Assembly (NCBI GenBank): GCA_023426125.1
Contig: JAFABI010000094.1
Coordinates: 50,930-114,929 of the forward strand
DNA: 64,000 bases
Direction: 5' to 3'
Origin: Bacillota bacterium
Lineage (GTDB): Bacteria; Bacillota; Clostridia; Acetivibrionales; DTU013
The notes beneath the pieces are model-generated. The model was not told the origin of the DNA, ran no database searches, and worked only from the letters and a program-made list of their open reading frames with translations. This document shows positions 16,965 through 25,478 of the stretch, piece after piece. Made by a program: the position numbers and the translations under genes. Each line of letters starts with the position of its first letter. Within the stretch, counting starts at the first letter, position 1.

Positions 16965-17894
16965 ATGATAAAAGCAAAAACCATCCCGAAAAGTAAATTC
17001 AGTATAGTCTTAAGAAGGTTTTGGGCTTTATATCTTATTGCATTACCGATATTGGCTTACTATCTATTATTAAGATTCTATCCCATGGCAGTTCAGCTTA
17101 TACTATCCATCAAGGATTATAAGATACTGGCGGGAATATGGGGAAGCCCCTGGGTGGGACTGGATAATTTCAAAGATGCCCTTGTACAGGCTGATTTTTT
17201 CACTATCCTTAAAAACACGCTTGTCATAAGTGTCTTGAAAATTGCCGCCGGATTCTTGCCTTCCCTTCTGCTGGCTATTTTCCTGTTCGATCTTAAAAAC
17301 GAAGTTCTAAAGAATGTAAGCCAGACGTTGATCTACATTCCGTATTTTCTATCCTGGGTCGTCGTATACGGAGTGTTTTATGTAATGTTTTCCAATTTGG
17401 GCTTTGTAAATCAAATGCTTAAGCTGTTGGGAGGTACGGAGATCAATTTTCTTTTGTCTACCGAATGGATTCTGCCACTGTTGATCGGTTCGGAACTATG
17501 GAAACATGTGGGATTCGGAACGATAATATATATGGCTGGATTAAGTACGATAAATCCTGCACAATATGAAGCAGCAAGAATTGACGGTGCCGGTCCGATC
17601 AGCAGAATTTTCTATATTTCTATTCCAGGCCTTGCCCCCATCATTGTATTCATTTTTACACTGTCATTAGGCAGGATACTTTATGCCGGAAGCGAACAGA
17701 TTCTATTGTTTTATTCGCCGGCAACCTATAGTGTTGCTGATATCCTTGATACCTGGGTATACAGGCATGGACTCCAAAACCTTCAATACAGTATGACTTC
17801 GGCGGTTACCTTTTTCCAGTCGGCGCTGGGTATGTGCCTGGTGATCCTATCGAATAAATTGTCGATTAAATGGACTGGAGTAGGTATCTGGTAA
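16965..17894 (+). CDS. Sugar ABC transporter permease, LplB type
   Basis: Inner-membrane permease of a CUT1-family importer for oligosaccharides. 309 residues with six predicted membrane helices and the EAA loop YEAARIDGAGPISRIFYI (about residues 203-220) that docks the ATPase. It belongs to the LplB subgroup. The ATP-binding subunit is absent, as usual in this subgroup, and is probably the shared MsmK/UgpC-type ATPase encoded elsewhere. The next gene encodes the second permease. Confidence 0.95.
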   Translation: MIKAKTIPKSKFSIVLRRFWALYLIALPILAYYLLLRFYPMAVQLILSIKDYKILAGIWGSPWVGLDNFKDALVQADFFTILKNTLVISVLKIAAGFLPSLLLAIFLFDLKNEVLKNVSQTLIYIPYFLSWVVVYGVFYVMFSNLGFVNQMLKLLGGTEINFLLSTEWILPLLIGSELWKHVGFGTIIYMAGLSTINPAQYEAARIDGAGPISRIFYISIPGLAPIIVFIFTLSLGRILYAGSEQILLFYSPATYSVADILDTWVYRHGLQNLQYSMTSAVTFFQSALGMCLVILSNKLSIKWTGVGIW

Positions 17895-17942
17895 AGTAGT
17901 CAGATATGCGTTTTGAGCGAAGCAAAAGGAGATGGTATAAAA

Positions 17943-18839
17943 GTGGTGAAAAAGTTTAGCCATACAGGACTGGATGAGAAGCTATATCAACTATTTATTA
18001 CCCTTGTAACCCTATTCATGTCGGCAATATGTTTGTTTCCATTGCTCTATATCCTATCCCTTTCCCTGGTCAACGAAAGCGAGTATATCCAACGCGGAGG
18101 GTTTGTCCTTTTTCCGCAAAATCCTACGCTGATGGCATACAAACGGCTGTTTAAAGGAACGGTATTTTTACATGCCCTGGAAATCAGTATAATAAGGACA
18201 ATCCTTGCAATTACCCTTTGTGTTACGATGTCGGTCATCGCCGGGTATATCGTTTCAAGGAAATACATGCCCGGCAGGAAAATATTTATCGTGATGATCA
18301 TAACGACCATTCTCTTTACCGGAGGTTTGATACCTACTTACCTGGTTGTCAGCGCATTAAAGCTGAGGGATACTATCTGGGCATTGGTCATCCCCGGCTT
18401 GATTGACAGCTTTAATGTACTGGTATTGAAACAGTTTTTTGAAAATGTTCCCCTGGAGGTTGAAGAATCGGCCAGAATCGATGGCATCGGGGAAGTGGCC
18501 CTGATGGTCAGGATCCTGGTTCCCATGAGTTTACCGGCCATTGCAGCCATTAGTATGTTCGTAGGGATAAACACATGGAATTCATGGTTTGATGCAATGA
18601 TCTACATAAATGACAGCAAGCTCTTCCCATTGACTTTACTGATACGGAACTCCTTCGTATACAGTGATCTGGGATCACAGTTCAACCCGTCGTCAGTCAT
18701 AGATCCGGATAACCGTGTATCTACCGAAACCTTGAGGATGGCATTGGTGATTTTTGGGACCCTACCGATACTGAGCGTTTATCCGTTTTTGCAAAAATAC
18801 TTTAAAAAAGGTGTATACCTGGGTTCGGTAAAAGGTTGA
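17943..18839 (+). CDS. Sugar ABC transporter permease, YtcP type
   Basis: Second permease of the importer, about 298 residues with six membrane helices and the EAA loop EESARIDGIGEVALMVRI. Members (YtcP/LplC) pair with LplB-type proteins. The GTG at 17943 follows AAAGGAG (17925-17931) at long spacing; a TTG at 17913 gives ten more residues but has no ribosome site. It is followed by the binding-protein gene after a hairpin. Confidence 0.93.
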   Translation: MVKKFSHTGLDEKLYQLFITLVTLFMSAICLFPLLYILSLSLVNESEYIQRGGFVLFPQNPTLMAYKRLFKGTVFLHALEISIIRTILAITLCVTMSVIAGYIVSRKYMPGRKIFIVMIITTILFTGGLIPTYLVVSALKLRDTIWALVIPGLIDSFNVLVLKQFFENVPLEVEESARIDGIGEVALMVRILVPMSLPAIAAISMFVGINTWNSWFDAMIYINDSKLFPLTLLIRNSFVYSDLGSQFNPSSVIDPDNRVSTETLRMALVIFGTLPILSVYPFLQKYFKKGVYLGSVKG

Positions 18840-18873
18840 TCAAATGGTATAATCGCACATATCCGGCACGGGT

Positions 18874-18898
18874 CCTTATAGTCGGCGCCACTGTAAGG
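18874..18898 (+). other. Hairpin between permease and binding-protein genes
   Basis: CCTTATAGT (18874-18882) pairs with ACTGTAAGG (18890-18898), eight pairs and one mismatch, around a GC-rich loop. No T tract. A stem here may protect or separate the highly expressed binding-protein message. Confidence 0.4.
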
Positions 18899-18964
18899 GT
18901 AGTGTACGGGTTATGGTGATATATAACACTAACATGAATTGAATGATACGAGGAGGCAAATTGT

Positions 18965-20602
18965 ATGTTGAAGAAGTTGCTTTTACTAATTATATGCTTG
19001 TCTGTTTTAATTTCAGGGTGTGGTACCGCACAGCAGAAAAACACGGAGGGCTCTTCGGGAAATACTGCGGCACAAAGCGGAGCGGTAGAAGCCACGACAG
19101 CAAATGACGGGACAAATAACGGAATCGACATGTCCAAGAAATACAAAGTTACCTTGATGTGTTTCGGTTGGAGAAATCAGCCGGTAGGGGACGATGATCC
19201 GTTCAAGGCTTGGATAGACAAAAAATATAATATCGATTACAACCTGATAGCGGTCCCGGGCGGCGATTTGCAGGACAAAGCAGCGGTTGCCTATGCCAGC
19301 GGGAATCCGCCCGACATCCTTTTCCACTGGGATAAAGCCCTGTTCCTGAAATTCTATGATCAGGGGTTGCTTGCAGAGGATGCCACTCCTTTTTTAGAAA
19401 AGCTTCCCACCTTGAAGAAATCATTGACTGACTCCGCTGCTTTCACTTTTTGCTCTAAGGACGGTAAGATGTTTGCAGTGCCGCGTCCTGCCGGAGGTGA
19501 CCGATGGGAATTCACGATACGTAAGGACTGGCTGGCGAATCTAAACCTGCAGGCGCCAAAAACCGCAGATGAACTGCTGGATGTACTCAGGAAGTTCACC
19601 TTCAACGACCCTGACAAGAATGGCAAGAACGATACATGGGGTATCAGCGGAGCCGGTTCCGGGCAGAATTTAAACGATCTGGCGGCATTGGGACTGATGT
19701 ATGGTCCCGGGAATACCATGGGTATAAAGGCCAATAGCTCCATCTATCTGGATACCAACAAGCAAATCCAGAGCTCTATCCTTGACGGTTCACACAAGAG
19801 TATGCTTGATTTTATAAAGACCTGTGTAGATGAAAAGCTTATGGATCCCGATTTCTATACCCAAGGTTGGGAACAGAGGAAAACAAAGCTCTATAGCGGC
19901 AAAATAGGTGTTGCTTATTATCCGCCCAGTGCCATAATCAATGAAACGGAGCTGTTCAATAATAACGACGGAAAAGGCGAAGCATGGTGGGAATCGATCG
20001 GAATTCCAAAAGGCTCTGACAACGGCGGGAAGCGTAATCCCAGATCTCCTGTAAGCGGACTTTATGCAATCTCTGCAACTACCGCCCAGGATAAGGACAA
20101 ACTGGATAGGATACTGTATTTCCTGGATGATGCACAATATCCCAATGAAGGCTATAATGCCCTCAGATGGGGGATAGGTATTCTTCCCGGCAAAGAAATA
20201 AAAGAAGCTGACGGTATAAAGTACATTTCTCTTAAGGATGATCCGAGGAACGGAAGTATGCCAGGAGGTTGGGACTATGGCGTTATATCGGAATTTACCG
20301 GTATAGATGGAATACTGCAGGTTAATACCGATGCGCCCAACTCTACAAACATATATGGTCAAGCGCAACAAATCAAGGCAAATGCAGCAGAGGACTATGG
20401 CAGCGACCATGCTTCCTTCCTGAATCTTGACCCTAATTTGACCAGCGAAGCGGATAAAATGATGAATGAGTTCGATATCAAGTATGTCATGGGTTCCGAA
20501 ACCGACTACGAAGCATTTAAGGAAAAATGGCTGTCTACTGCCGGAAATAAGCTTCTCGAGGAAGTAAAGAAGCAGTGGGCGGATCTTGGGTTTTTGCAGT
20601 AA
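18965..20602 (+). CDS. Extracellular sugar-binding lipoprotein
   Basis: Captures the imported saccharide at the outer face of the membrane. 545 residues, with a lipoprotein signal peptide (hydrophobic residues 5-17, lipobox ISGC, acylated C19), then a Ser/Thr/Gly/Asn-rich linker and a large solute-binding fold of the LplA type. ATG 18965 follows GAGGAGG. It belongs with the two preceding permeases; its size and the LplB/YtcP partners suggest an oligosaccharide substrate. Confidence 0.94.
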   Translation: MLKKLLLLIICLSVLISGCGTAQQKNTEGSSGNTAAQSGAVEATTANDGTNNGIDMSKKYKVTLMCFGWRNQPVGDDDPFKAWIDKKYNIDYNLIAVPGGDLQDKAAVAYASGNPPDILFHWDKALFLKFYDQGLLAEDATPFLEKLPTLKKSLTDSAAFTFCSKDGKMFAVPRPAGGDRWEFTIRKDWLANLNLQAPKTADELLDVLRKFTFNDPDKNGKNDTWGISGAGSGQNLNDLAALGLMYGPGNTMGIKANSSIYLDTNKQIQSSILDGSHKSMLDFIKTCVDEKLMDPDFYTQGWEQRKTKLYSGKIGVAYYPPSAIINETELFNNNDGKGEAWWESIGIPKGSDNGGKRNPRSPVSGLYAISATTAQDKDKLDRILYFLDDAQYPNEGYNALRWGIGILPGKEIKEADGIKYISLKDDPRNGSMPGGWDYGVISEFTGIDGILQVNTDAPNSTNIYGQAQQIKANAAEDYGSDHASFLNLDPNLTSEADKMMNEFDIKYVMGSETDYEAFKEKWLSTAGNKLLEEVKKQWADLGFLQ

Positions 20603-20612
20603 TCAGCTTTAT

Positions 20613-20647
20613 AAGGAGCCGGCAGTCGAGGTTTTTGCCGGCTCCTT
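20613..20647 (+). terminator. Strong hairpin after the binding-protein gene
   Basis: AAGGAGCCGGCA (20613-20624) pairs perfectly with TGCCGGCTCCTT (20636-20647), 12 bp. It is followed by AACTATAG rather than a T run, so it may be a partial terminator or 3' stabiliser that lowers expression of the downstream kinase gene. Confidence 0.6.
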
Positions 20648-20666
20648 AACTATAGCTGTAATACCA

Positions 20667-20766
20667 AGCACTGGTGAAAATATAACGTCCGCTAAAATTT
20701 TCTGCAAATGCAGTCTTGGAGCGCCTACATTTGCAGAAAAAGCGTAAGTAATATTTTCAGTGCTCC
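20667..20766. repeat. Nested inverted repeat of about 100 bp
   Basis: Outer arms GCACTGGTGAAAATAT (20669-20684) and ATATTTTCAGTGC (about 20751-20763), inner perfect 12-bp arms TTTCTGCAAATG (20699-20710) and CATTTGCAGAAA (20728-20739). Whole unit folds as one long stem, like a small palindromic mobile element or a large regulatory structure. A TATAAT at 20778-20783 follows and may serve the kinase gene. Confidence 0.55.
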
Positions 20767-20838
20767 TAAATAGATGATATAATTAGATTGTTTTTATTAA
20801 ACTCATCCGGTTTGGAGAATACCCATGGAGTAATCATT

Positions 20839-22644
20839 ATGTCGTCGATTAAAATAAAAAATTATCGTAATTGGCCAATTGCGTTAAAAATGGTTTTTAA
20901 CATCGCAATACTGATAATATTTGTAGTAATTATGGTAGGCGTGGGCTCGTACCTGATCTACCGGAACGGAATGCTGCAGGTGACCCAGCAAATGGTGCCG
21001 CAGACCCTTAATCAGGCAAATAAGAATATAGAGTCCTATGTCGATGAAATTATTAATTTATCAAGTATGATTTTAAAAACCCCGGACTACGATTCATTGG
21101 TCAATATACTTCACTTAAATGATGAATCCGCGGATAGACCTGAATTCTGGGATACTTATGAATTGGATAAGTTTTTAAGGCGTAATTACAGCATGCGCAA
21201 CAGCAAATTTATCAACATGATCCTGTATACCAATTCGAATTATGCCTACGTCAGGGATATTGACGGAGGTTATTGGGTAGAGGCTTCATATAAGGATCAG
21301 CTATGGTACAAAAAAATAAAAGCCAATAATTTCGCCTTTACTATGATAGGTACGATTAAAGATCAGTTTCTAACCGGAAATCCCATGGTGTTTTCCTTTG
21401 CCCAACCGATCCTCGATCCGCGGAGCGGGGAGGTTATCGGTATTTTTCAGGTATCGGGAAGGCTTGATTATATCAGGGATATCCTGAAGTATGTCAATTT
21501 GGGGGATAACTCGCTGTTATACGTTGTAGATAAGGAAAATGACGTTGTTTATTCATCAAATAATGCGGAGTTGGGGGAAGCCTGGGAGAGTAAATATGAT
21601 GTGAATCCAGGCGGCCTTTCCTTTGATCAGGGCTACAGCATTATAAACAATCAGGACGGAAAATTCCTTGTAAGCTACAGTAAATCCATCTATAACGGTT
21701 GTACCATTATCAGCGTGATTCCGTTTTCCGAGCTTACAAAGGGCACTGTTCTGCTGGCAAAATGGGCAGTGATATTTATGCTTGTGGGAATTGTTTTTGC
21801 AATTATATTATCGACGGTATTTGCTTATGGAATAAGCAATCCCATCCGCCAGCTCGGAGAGCAATTAAAGCAGTTCGGCGATAATAATTATATGATTAAA
21901 CCGGTAAAGCATAATGACGACGAAATAGGCCAGCTATGGGATAAGGTCGAGCAAATGGCCGAGAAGATACGCTTTTTGATAACGGAGGTCCTTCATAACA
22001 AGCTTATGAAGCAGGAAATCCAGATATCGGCTCTTGTAAACCAGATAAACCCCCATTTTATGTGCAATACAATTGAAACCATCCGTATGATTATGAAGAA
22101 GGGAGACTATGTTAGCTCAGAAGAGGGACTAATCGCATTAGGGAATATTTTACGCTATCATATTACACAATTCCAGGATCTGGTACCCATAAAAAAGGAA
22201 ATGGATTTTGTGTTAAGCTTTCTGTATATACAAAAGCTCAGGCTTGGCAACAACCTTTTGTTTGAGTACAAAATCGACCGGAATATACTGGATAAAAAAA
22301 TCCCCGTACTGACAATTCAGCCTTTGGTGGAAAATTCAATCAGGCATGGATTGGTAAGCGACAGGCCCCTGCAGATCATTGTGGAAATTTGCATAGCAAA
22401 TGATTATTTGCTATGCAAAGTGATTGACGACGGTAAGGGAATGGAGCAGGATGAACTGGATGACCTTATTTCTTCAATCCATGATGAAAAGATCAAGGAT
22501 AAAAACATAGCCCTGGCAAATATCTTTCAAAGAATCAAGATCATCTATCATGAAAAAGCTGATTTTCAAATCTGGAGTGAAAAAGATGCCGGAACAGCTG
22601 TAAACTTCCGGATACCTCTATCGGAAGCAAAGGAGGCTGGTTAA
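20839..22644 (+). CDS. Membrane sensor histidine kinase, YesM type
   Basis: Sensor of a two-component system that responds to extracellular sugar or the loaded binding protein. From ATG 20839, 601 residues: membrane helix at about residues 15-40, extracellular Cache-like region, second helix near 305-325, HAMP linker, then His_kinase with the phospho-acceptor in NQINPHFMCNT and ATPase motifs VENSIRHG and DDGKGM. Upstream in-frame codons to 20788 lack a ribosome site, whereas GGAG precedes 20839. The response regulator follows immediately. Confidence 0.93.
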   Translation: MSSIKIKNYRNWPIALKMVFNIAILIIFVVIMVGVGSYLIYRNGMLQVTQQMVPQTLNQANKNIESYVDEIINLSSMILKTPDYDSLVNILHLNDESADRPEFWDTYELDKFLRRNYSMRNSKFINMILYTNSNYAYVRDIDGGYWVEASYKDQLWYKKIKANNFAFTMIGTIKDQFLTGNPMVFSFAQPILDPRSGEVIGIFQVSGRLDYIRDILKYVNLGDNSLLYVVDKENDVVYSSNNAELGEAWESKYDVNPGGLSFDQGYSIINNQDGKFLVSYSKSIYNGCTIISVIPFSELTKGTVLLAKWAVIFMLVGIVFAIILSTVFAYGISNPIRQLGEQLKQFGDNNYMIKPVKHNDDEIGQLWDKVEQMAEKIRFLITEVLHNKLMKQEIQISALVNQINPHFMCNTIETIRMIMKKGDYVSSEEGLIALGNILRYHITQFQDLVPIKKEMDFVLSFLYIQKLRLGNNLLFEYKIDRNILDKKIPVLTIQPLVENSIRHGLVSDRPLQIIVEICIANDYLLCKVIDDGKGMEQDELDDLISSIHDEKIKDKNIALANIFQRIKIIYHEKADFQIWSEKDAGTAVNFRIPLSEAKEAG

Positions 22645-24147
22645 ATGCTGATTCTGATTGTTGATGATGAAAGGGAAATCGGCAAAGGATTGTCGAACCT
22701 CATCAGGCAAAAAAATATCGAAGGTTTGAATATCGAGATCGCTGCAGTATGTACCGAGGCCAAAAAGGCATTGAGCATTTTATCTTCACAAAAAGTCGAC
22801 CTGGTAATAACGGATGTGAAAATGCCTGATATGAGTGGTCTGCAATTGATGGAAATAGCCAAAAAGCTGGATCCCGGCGTGGATTTCGTAGTGTTGAGCG
22901 GTTATGCCGATTTCAGCTATGTACAGAAGGCCCTCAAATTGGGTGCCGGCGATTATCTGCTAAAGCCGGTCATAGAGGACGATCTTTTTTATCTGTTGAA
23001 AAGAATGGTTCAAAAACGGGAAGAAAAAATGCAAAATAAACTTGCCGTCGAATGGAGTGACTTTGTTAGTTACGAACCAAAACAAAAAATGGTTTTGGTA
23101 ATGGATATCTATAGAAACGATTCCTGCACCGCTGTTGATGGAAATGACCAGATACTGGTATGGCAACTGCAAAAGGAAATAAGTGAATTCATAGAAGAAA
23201 GAACGGGCTTGTGCTCGATAAAAGATAACATAAAAAATACTGACGGTATGATCATCGGCTTGTTTTCAGATACAACGGAAAAGATTTTAAAACTGCTGGA
23301 AGAGACGAAGGACAATATCATAGGATTGGGTGAAAAGAATCTGAGGATAGGCATCAATATAGGCGTGTCACAGGTTATGGAGGTGTCGGACAGCGCTTAC
23401 ATGCTCTATTGGCAAGCCTGTAATGCATTGGTAAACCGCATACTTAAAAAGAATACGGTTTTTACCTTCAACGAAATGGAAAAAGGTGTTTCATCCGGCG
23501 TAAATATGGATTTGAACCGCTTATACAGCTATTGGGACATTTCTGACCTAAGTGGAATAATCAATGAAGTAAAGCTCAGCATTAATAATCTGATCGTGCA
23601 AAAATCCACATCAAAGCTTGTTCGGGGTATATACCGTCTTATGTTTTCACTTCTGGGGAGAGCGGCACAGGGTATTGACAACAATAATGGGAAAAATGCA
23701 GTGGAATTTTCCAATTTCCTGTTGAAGCTTTTGTGGTCAAGGGATCAGGAAATATTAACAAAGCAGATACTCGACTGGATCAATGGCTTATTTACAAAAA
23801 TGGAAAGTGAGAAAATCGAAAGCAATATTCTAAGTCGGGTCAAGCAATATATCCGTGCCCACATCCATGAACAGATATCCCTTTCCGAGGTAGCGAAAGC
23901 AGTCTATGTATCCCCGAATTACATAAGCCGTTTATTCCGTCAGCAGGCGGGCGTGACATTTATTGAATACTTGACGGACTTGAGGATCGCAGAAGCAAAA
24001 AACTTATTGGAAAGGCCTGATATCAAGGTATATGAGGTGGCGGAAAAAGCCGGGTATACTAACTGGAAACATTTCAGCAGGACATTTAAGGGATTTACGG
24101 GCATAAATCCTTCGGAATACAGAAGTAAATATTATCCTGATTCCTGA
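22645..24147 (+). CDS. Response regulator with AraC DNA-binding domain, YesN type
   Basis: 500 residues. The receiver domain (1-120) has phospho-acceptor D57 in LVITDVKMPDMSG; a long middle region links to a C-terminal AraC double helix-turn-helix (about 400-497; YVSPNYISRLFRQQAG, then YEVAEKAGYTNWKHFSRTFK). The ATG abuts the kinase stop. It most likely activates the transporter and catabolic genes on either side. A weak hairpin (GATTCCT/AGGAATC, 24139-24157) overlaps its end. Confidence 0.95.
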   Translation: MLILIVDDEREIGKGLSNLIRQKNIEGLNIEIAAVCTEAKKALSILSSQKVDLVITDVKMPDMSGLQLMEIAKKLDPGVDFVVLSGYADFSYVQKALKLGAGDYLLKPVIEDDLFYLLKRMVQKREEKMQNKLAVEWSDFVSYEPKQKMVLVMDIYRNDSCTAVDGNDQILVWQLQKEISEFIEERTGLCSIKDNIKNTDGMIIGLFSDTTEKILKLLEETKDNIIGLGEKNLRIGINIGVSQVMEVSDSAYMLYWQACNALVNRILKKNTVFTFNEMEKGVSSGVNMDLNRLYSYWDISDLSGIINEVKLSINNLIVQKSTSKLVRGIYRLMFSLLGRAAQGIDNNNGKNAVEFSNFLLKLLWSRDQEILTKQILDWINGLFTKMESEKIESNILSRVKQYIRAHIHEQISLSEVAKAVYVSPNYISRLFRQQAGVTFIEYLTDLRIAEAKNLLERPDIKVYEVAEKAGYTNWKHFSRTFKGFTGINPSEYRSKYYPDS

Positions 24148-24261
24148 TCAAGGAATCTTGTAAATTTATATTCATAATACAAACGAAAGATTCCTGAGGA
24201 GGATACCGGAAAATATATAGAACAAGGACACATGTATTTTTTGTGAGGAGGACTGAGTGAT

Positions 24262-25407
24262 ATGGCGGGAAAAGCGGATGTAACAGGCTTGGTCGATGAT
24301 TTAACCATGCAGGTACAGGAAAAATATCCGAAAGAGAGGATAATGGCTCTTAAAGAAAGGATGAATGACTTCTGGAACCGAAAGCCGGCTTCAGGAAGGA
24401 TTCCTTATGTTGTGTGGGACATGTGGCCCAAAAACATGCCCAAACTCCCTGAAGGCATAAGCAGGGAAGATAAGTGCCTCATTGAGCAATTGCAGGGAAT
24501 TATTGAGCATGCGGACTACGAGGATGATTTCTTTCCGGCGCTGTCGCCTGGAGTAAGGCAGATAACCATACCTTCGTATTTCGGATGCACGGAAGAAACA
24601 GCATCCGCTTCCGTTAAAGTGAAGCCTGCCATCAATGACCCGATGGACGTTTACTCGCTTCCTGAAGCAGGCTTTGGCCCCAGGACGCCGGGTGGGGAAA
24701 TGCTGGAGCGGATGAAATATTGGAGAAGGATGACCCATGGCCTTATAACCCTTTATGAGGCGGATCTGCAGGGGCCATTTTCAGTTGCAAGCCAGATCTG
24801 GGGGATACAGGAATTCCTCTTTGCGATTTACGATAACCCGGATGAAGTAAAGCATCTCATCAAACGTTGTACAGCTGCGGTTATAGAGTATGCCAGACAA
24901 ATGAATGAGGCTGCGGAAGGGGATATAATCCCATATCACTGCCAGCCTGCAATCTGGTATCCCGGTGAAAGGGGCATCGCAGTAAGCGAAGATCTGGCAG
25001 CTGTGGTCTCACCCCAGGTAGTCGGGGAATTTATCAAGCCTTTCCTTGAGGAGATCGCCGCAGCCTTCGGCGGGGTATTCATGCATTCGTGCGGCAGTAT
25101 AAATGCCGTCCTGGATGAGCTTTGCGATATTGAAGGTCTGGTGGGCTTAAACTTTGCAGCCAGTGAAACTGATCTGGACAAGGTGGTTAACGATTTAAAA
25201 AAGCCCATTTTTATCGTATCGCACAATAGCCCGGTCAACCGGCCCGATCTTCCATTGTTAACATCGGTGCAGCATGCGGAAAAGTGCTCGAGTTTGTTTA
25301 GTGAAAAGAAAGTATCCGGGCTTTGCATTATTACACAGGTAGGAGACGGGCCGAGCCTGAAGGAACAGATCAAGGCCATTGAACAAGCGGTTATGATAAG
25401 GGAGTAA
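24262..25407 (+). CDS. Uroporphyrinogen decarboxylase (URO-D) family protein
   Basis: 381-residue TIM-barrel protein with URO-D fold features (GPFSVASQIWG, YHCQPAIWYPGERG, GGVFMHSCGSI). True HemE enzymes have the N-terminal RQAGR-type motif, which is not seen here. Family members include MtaA/MtbA methylcobalamin:CoM methyltransferases and many uncharacterised proteins in sugar-catabolic operons. The context (between sensor/regulator and glycoside hydrolase) makes haem synthesis unlikely; demethylation of a methylated sugar or aglycone is one possibility, unproven. Confidence 0.85.
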   Translation: MAGKADVTGLVDDLTMQVQEKYPKERIMALKERMNDFWNRKPASGRIPYVVWDMWPKNMPKLPEGISREDKCLIEQLQGIIEHADYEDDFFPALSPGVRQITIPSYFGCTEETASASVKVKPAINDPMDVYSLPEAGFGPRTPGGEMLERMKYWRRMTHGLITLYEADLQGPFSVASQIWGIQEFLFAIYDNPDEVKHLIKRCTAAVIEYARQMNEAAEGDIIPYHCQPAIWYPGERGIAVSEDLAAVVSPQVVGEFIKPFLEEIAAAFGGVFMHSCGSINAVLDELCDIEGLVGLNFAASETDLDKVVNDLKKPIFIVSHNSPVNRPDLPLLTSVQHAEKCSSLFSEKKVSGLCIITQVGDGPSLKEQIKAIEQAVMIRE

Positions 25408-25478
25408 AAGTACCGGATTGCCGTAGTCACAGTTGGCAGTTTAATAAGACGGAAATAGGGATAATATGGAGGTGTTAT

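Noticed and set aside
20613..20647. Calling this hairpin a full rho-independent terminator
   Set aside because: The stem is strong but no T tract follows, and the kinase gene downstream belongs with the same cassette; kept only as a partial terminator.
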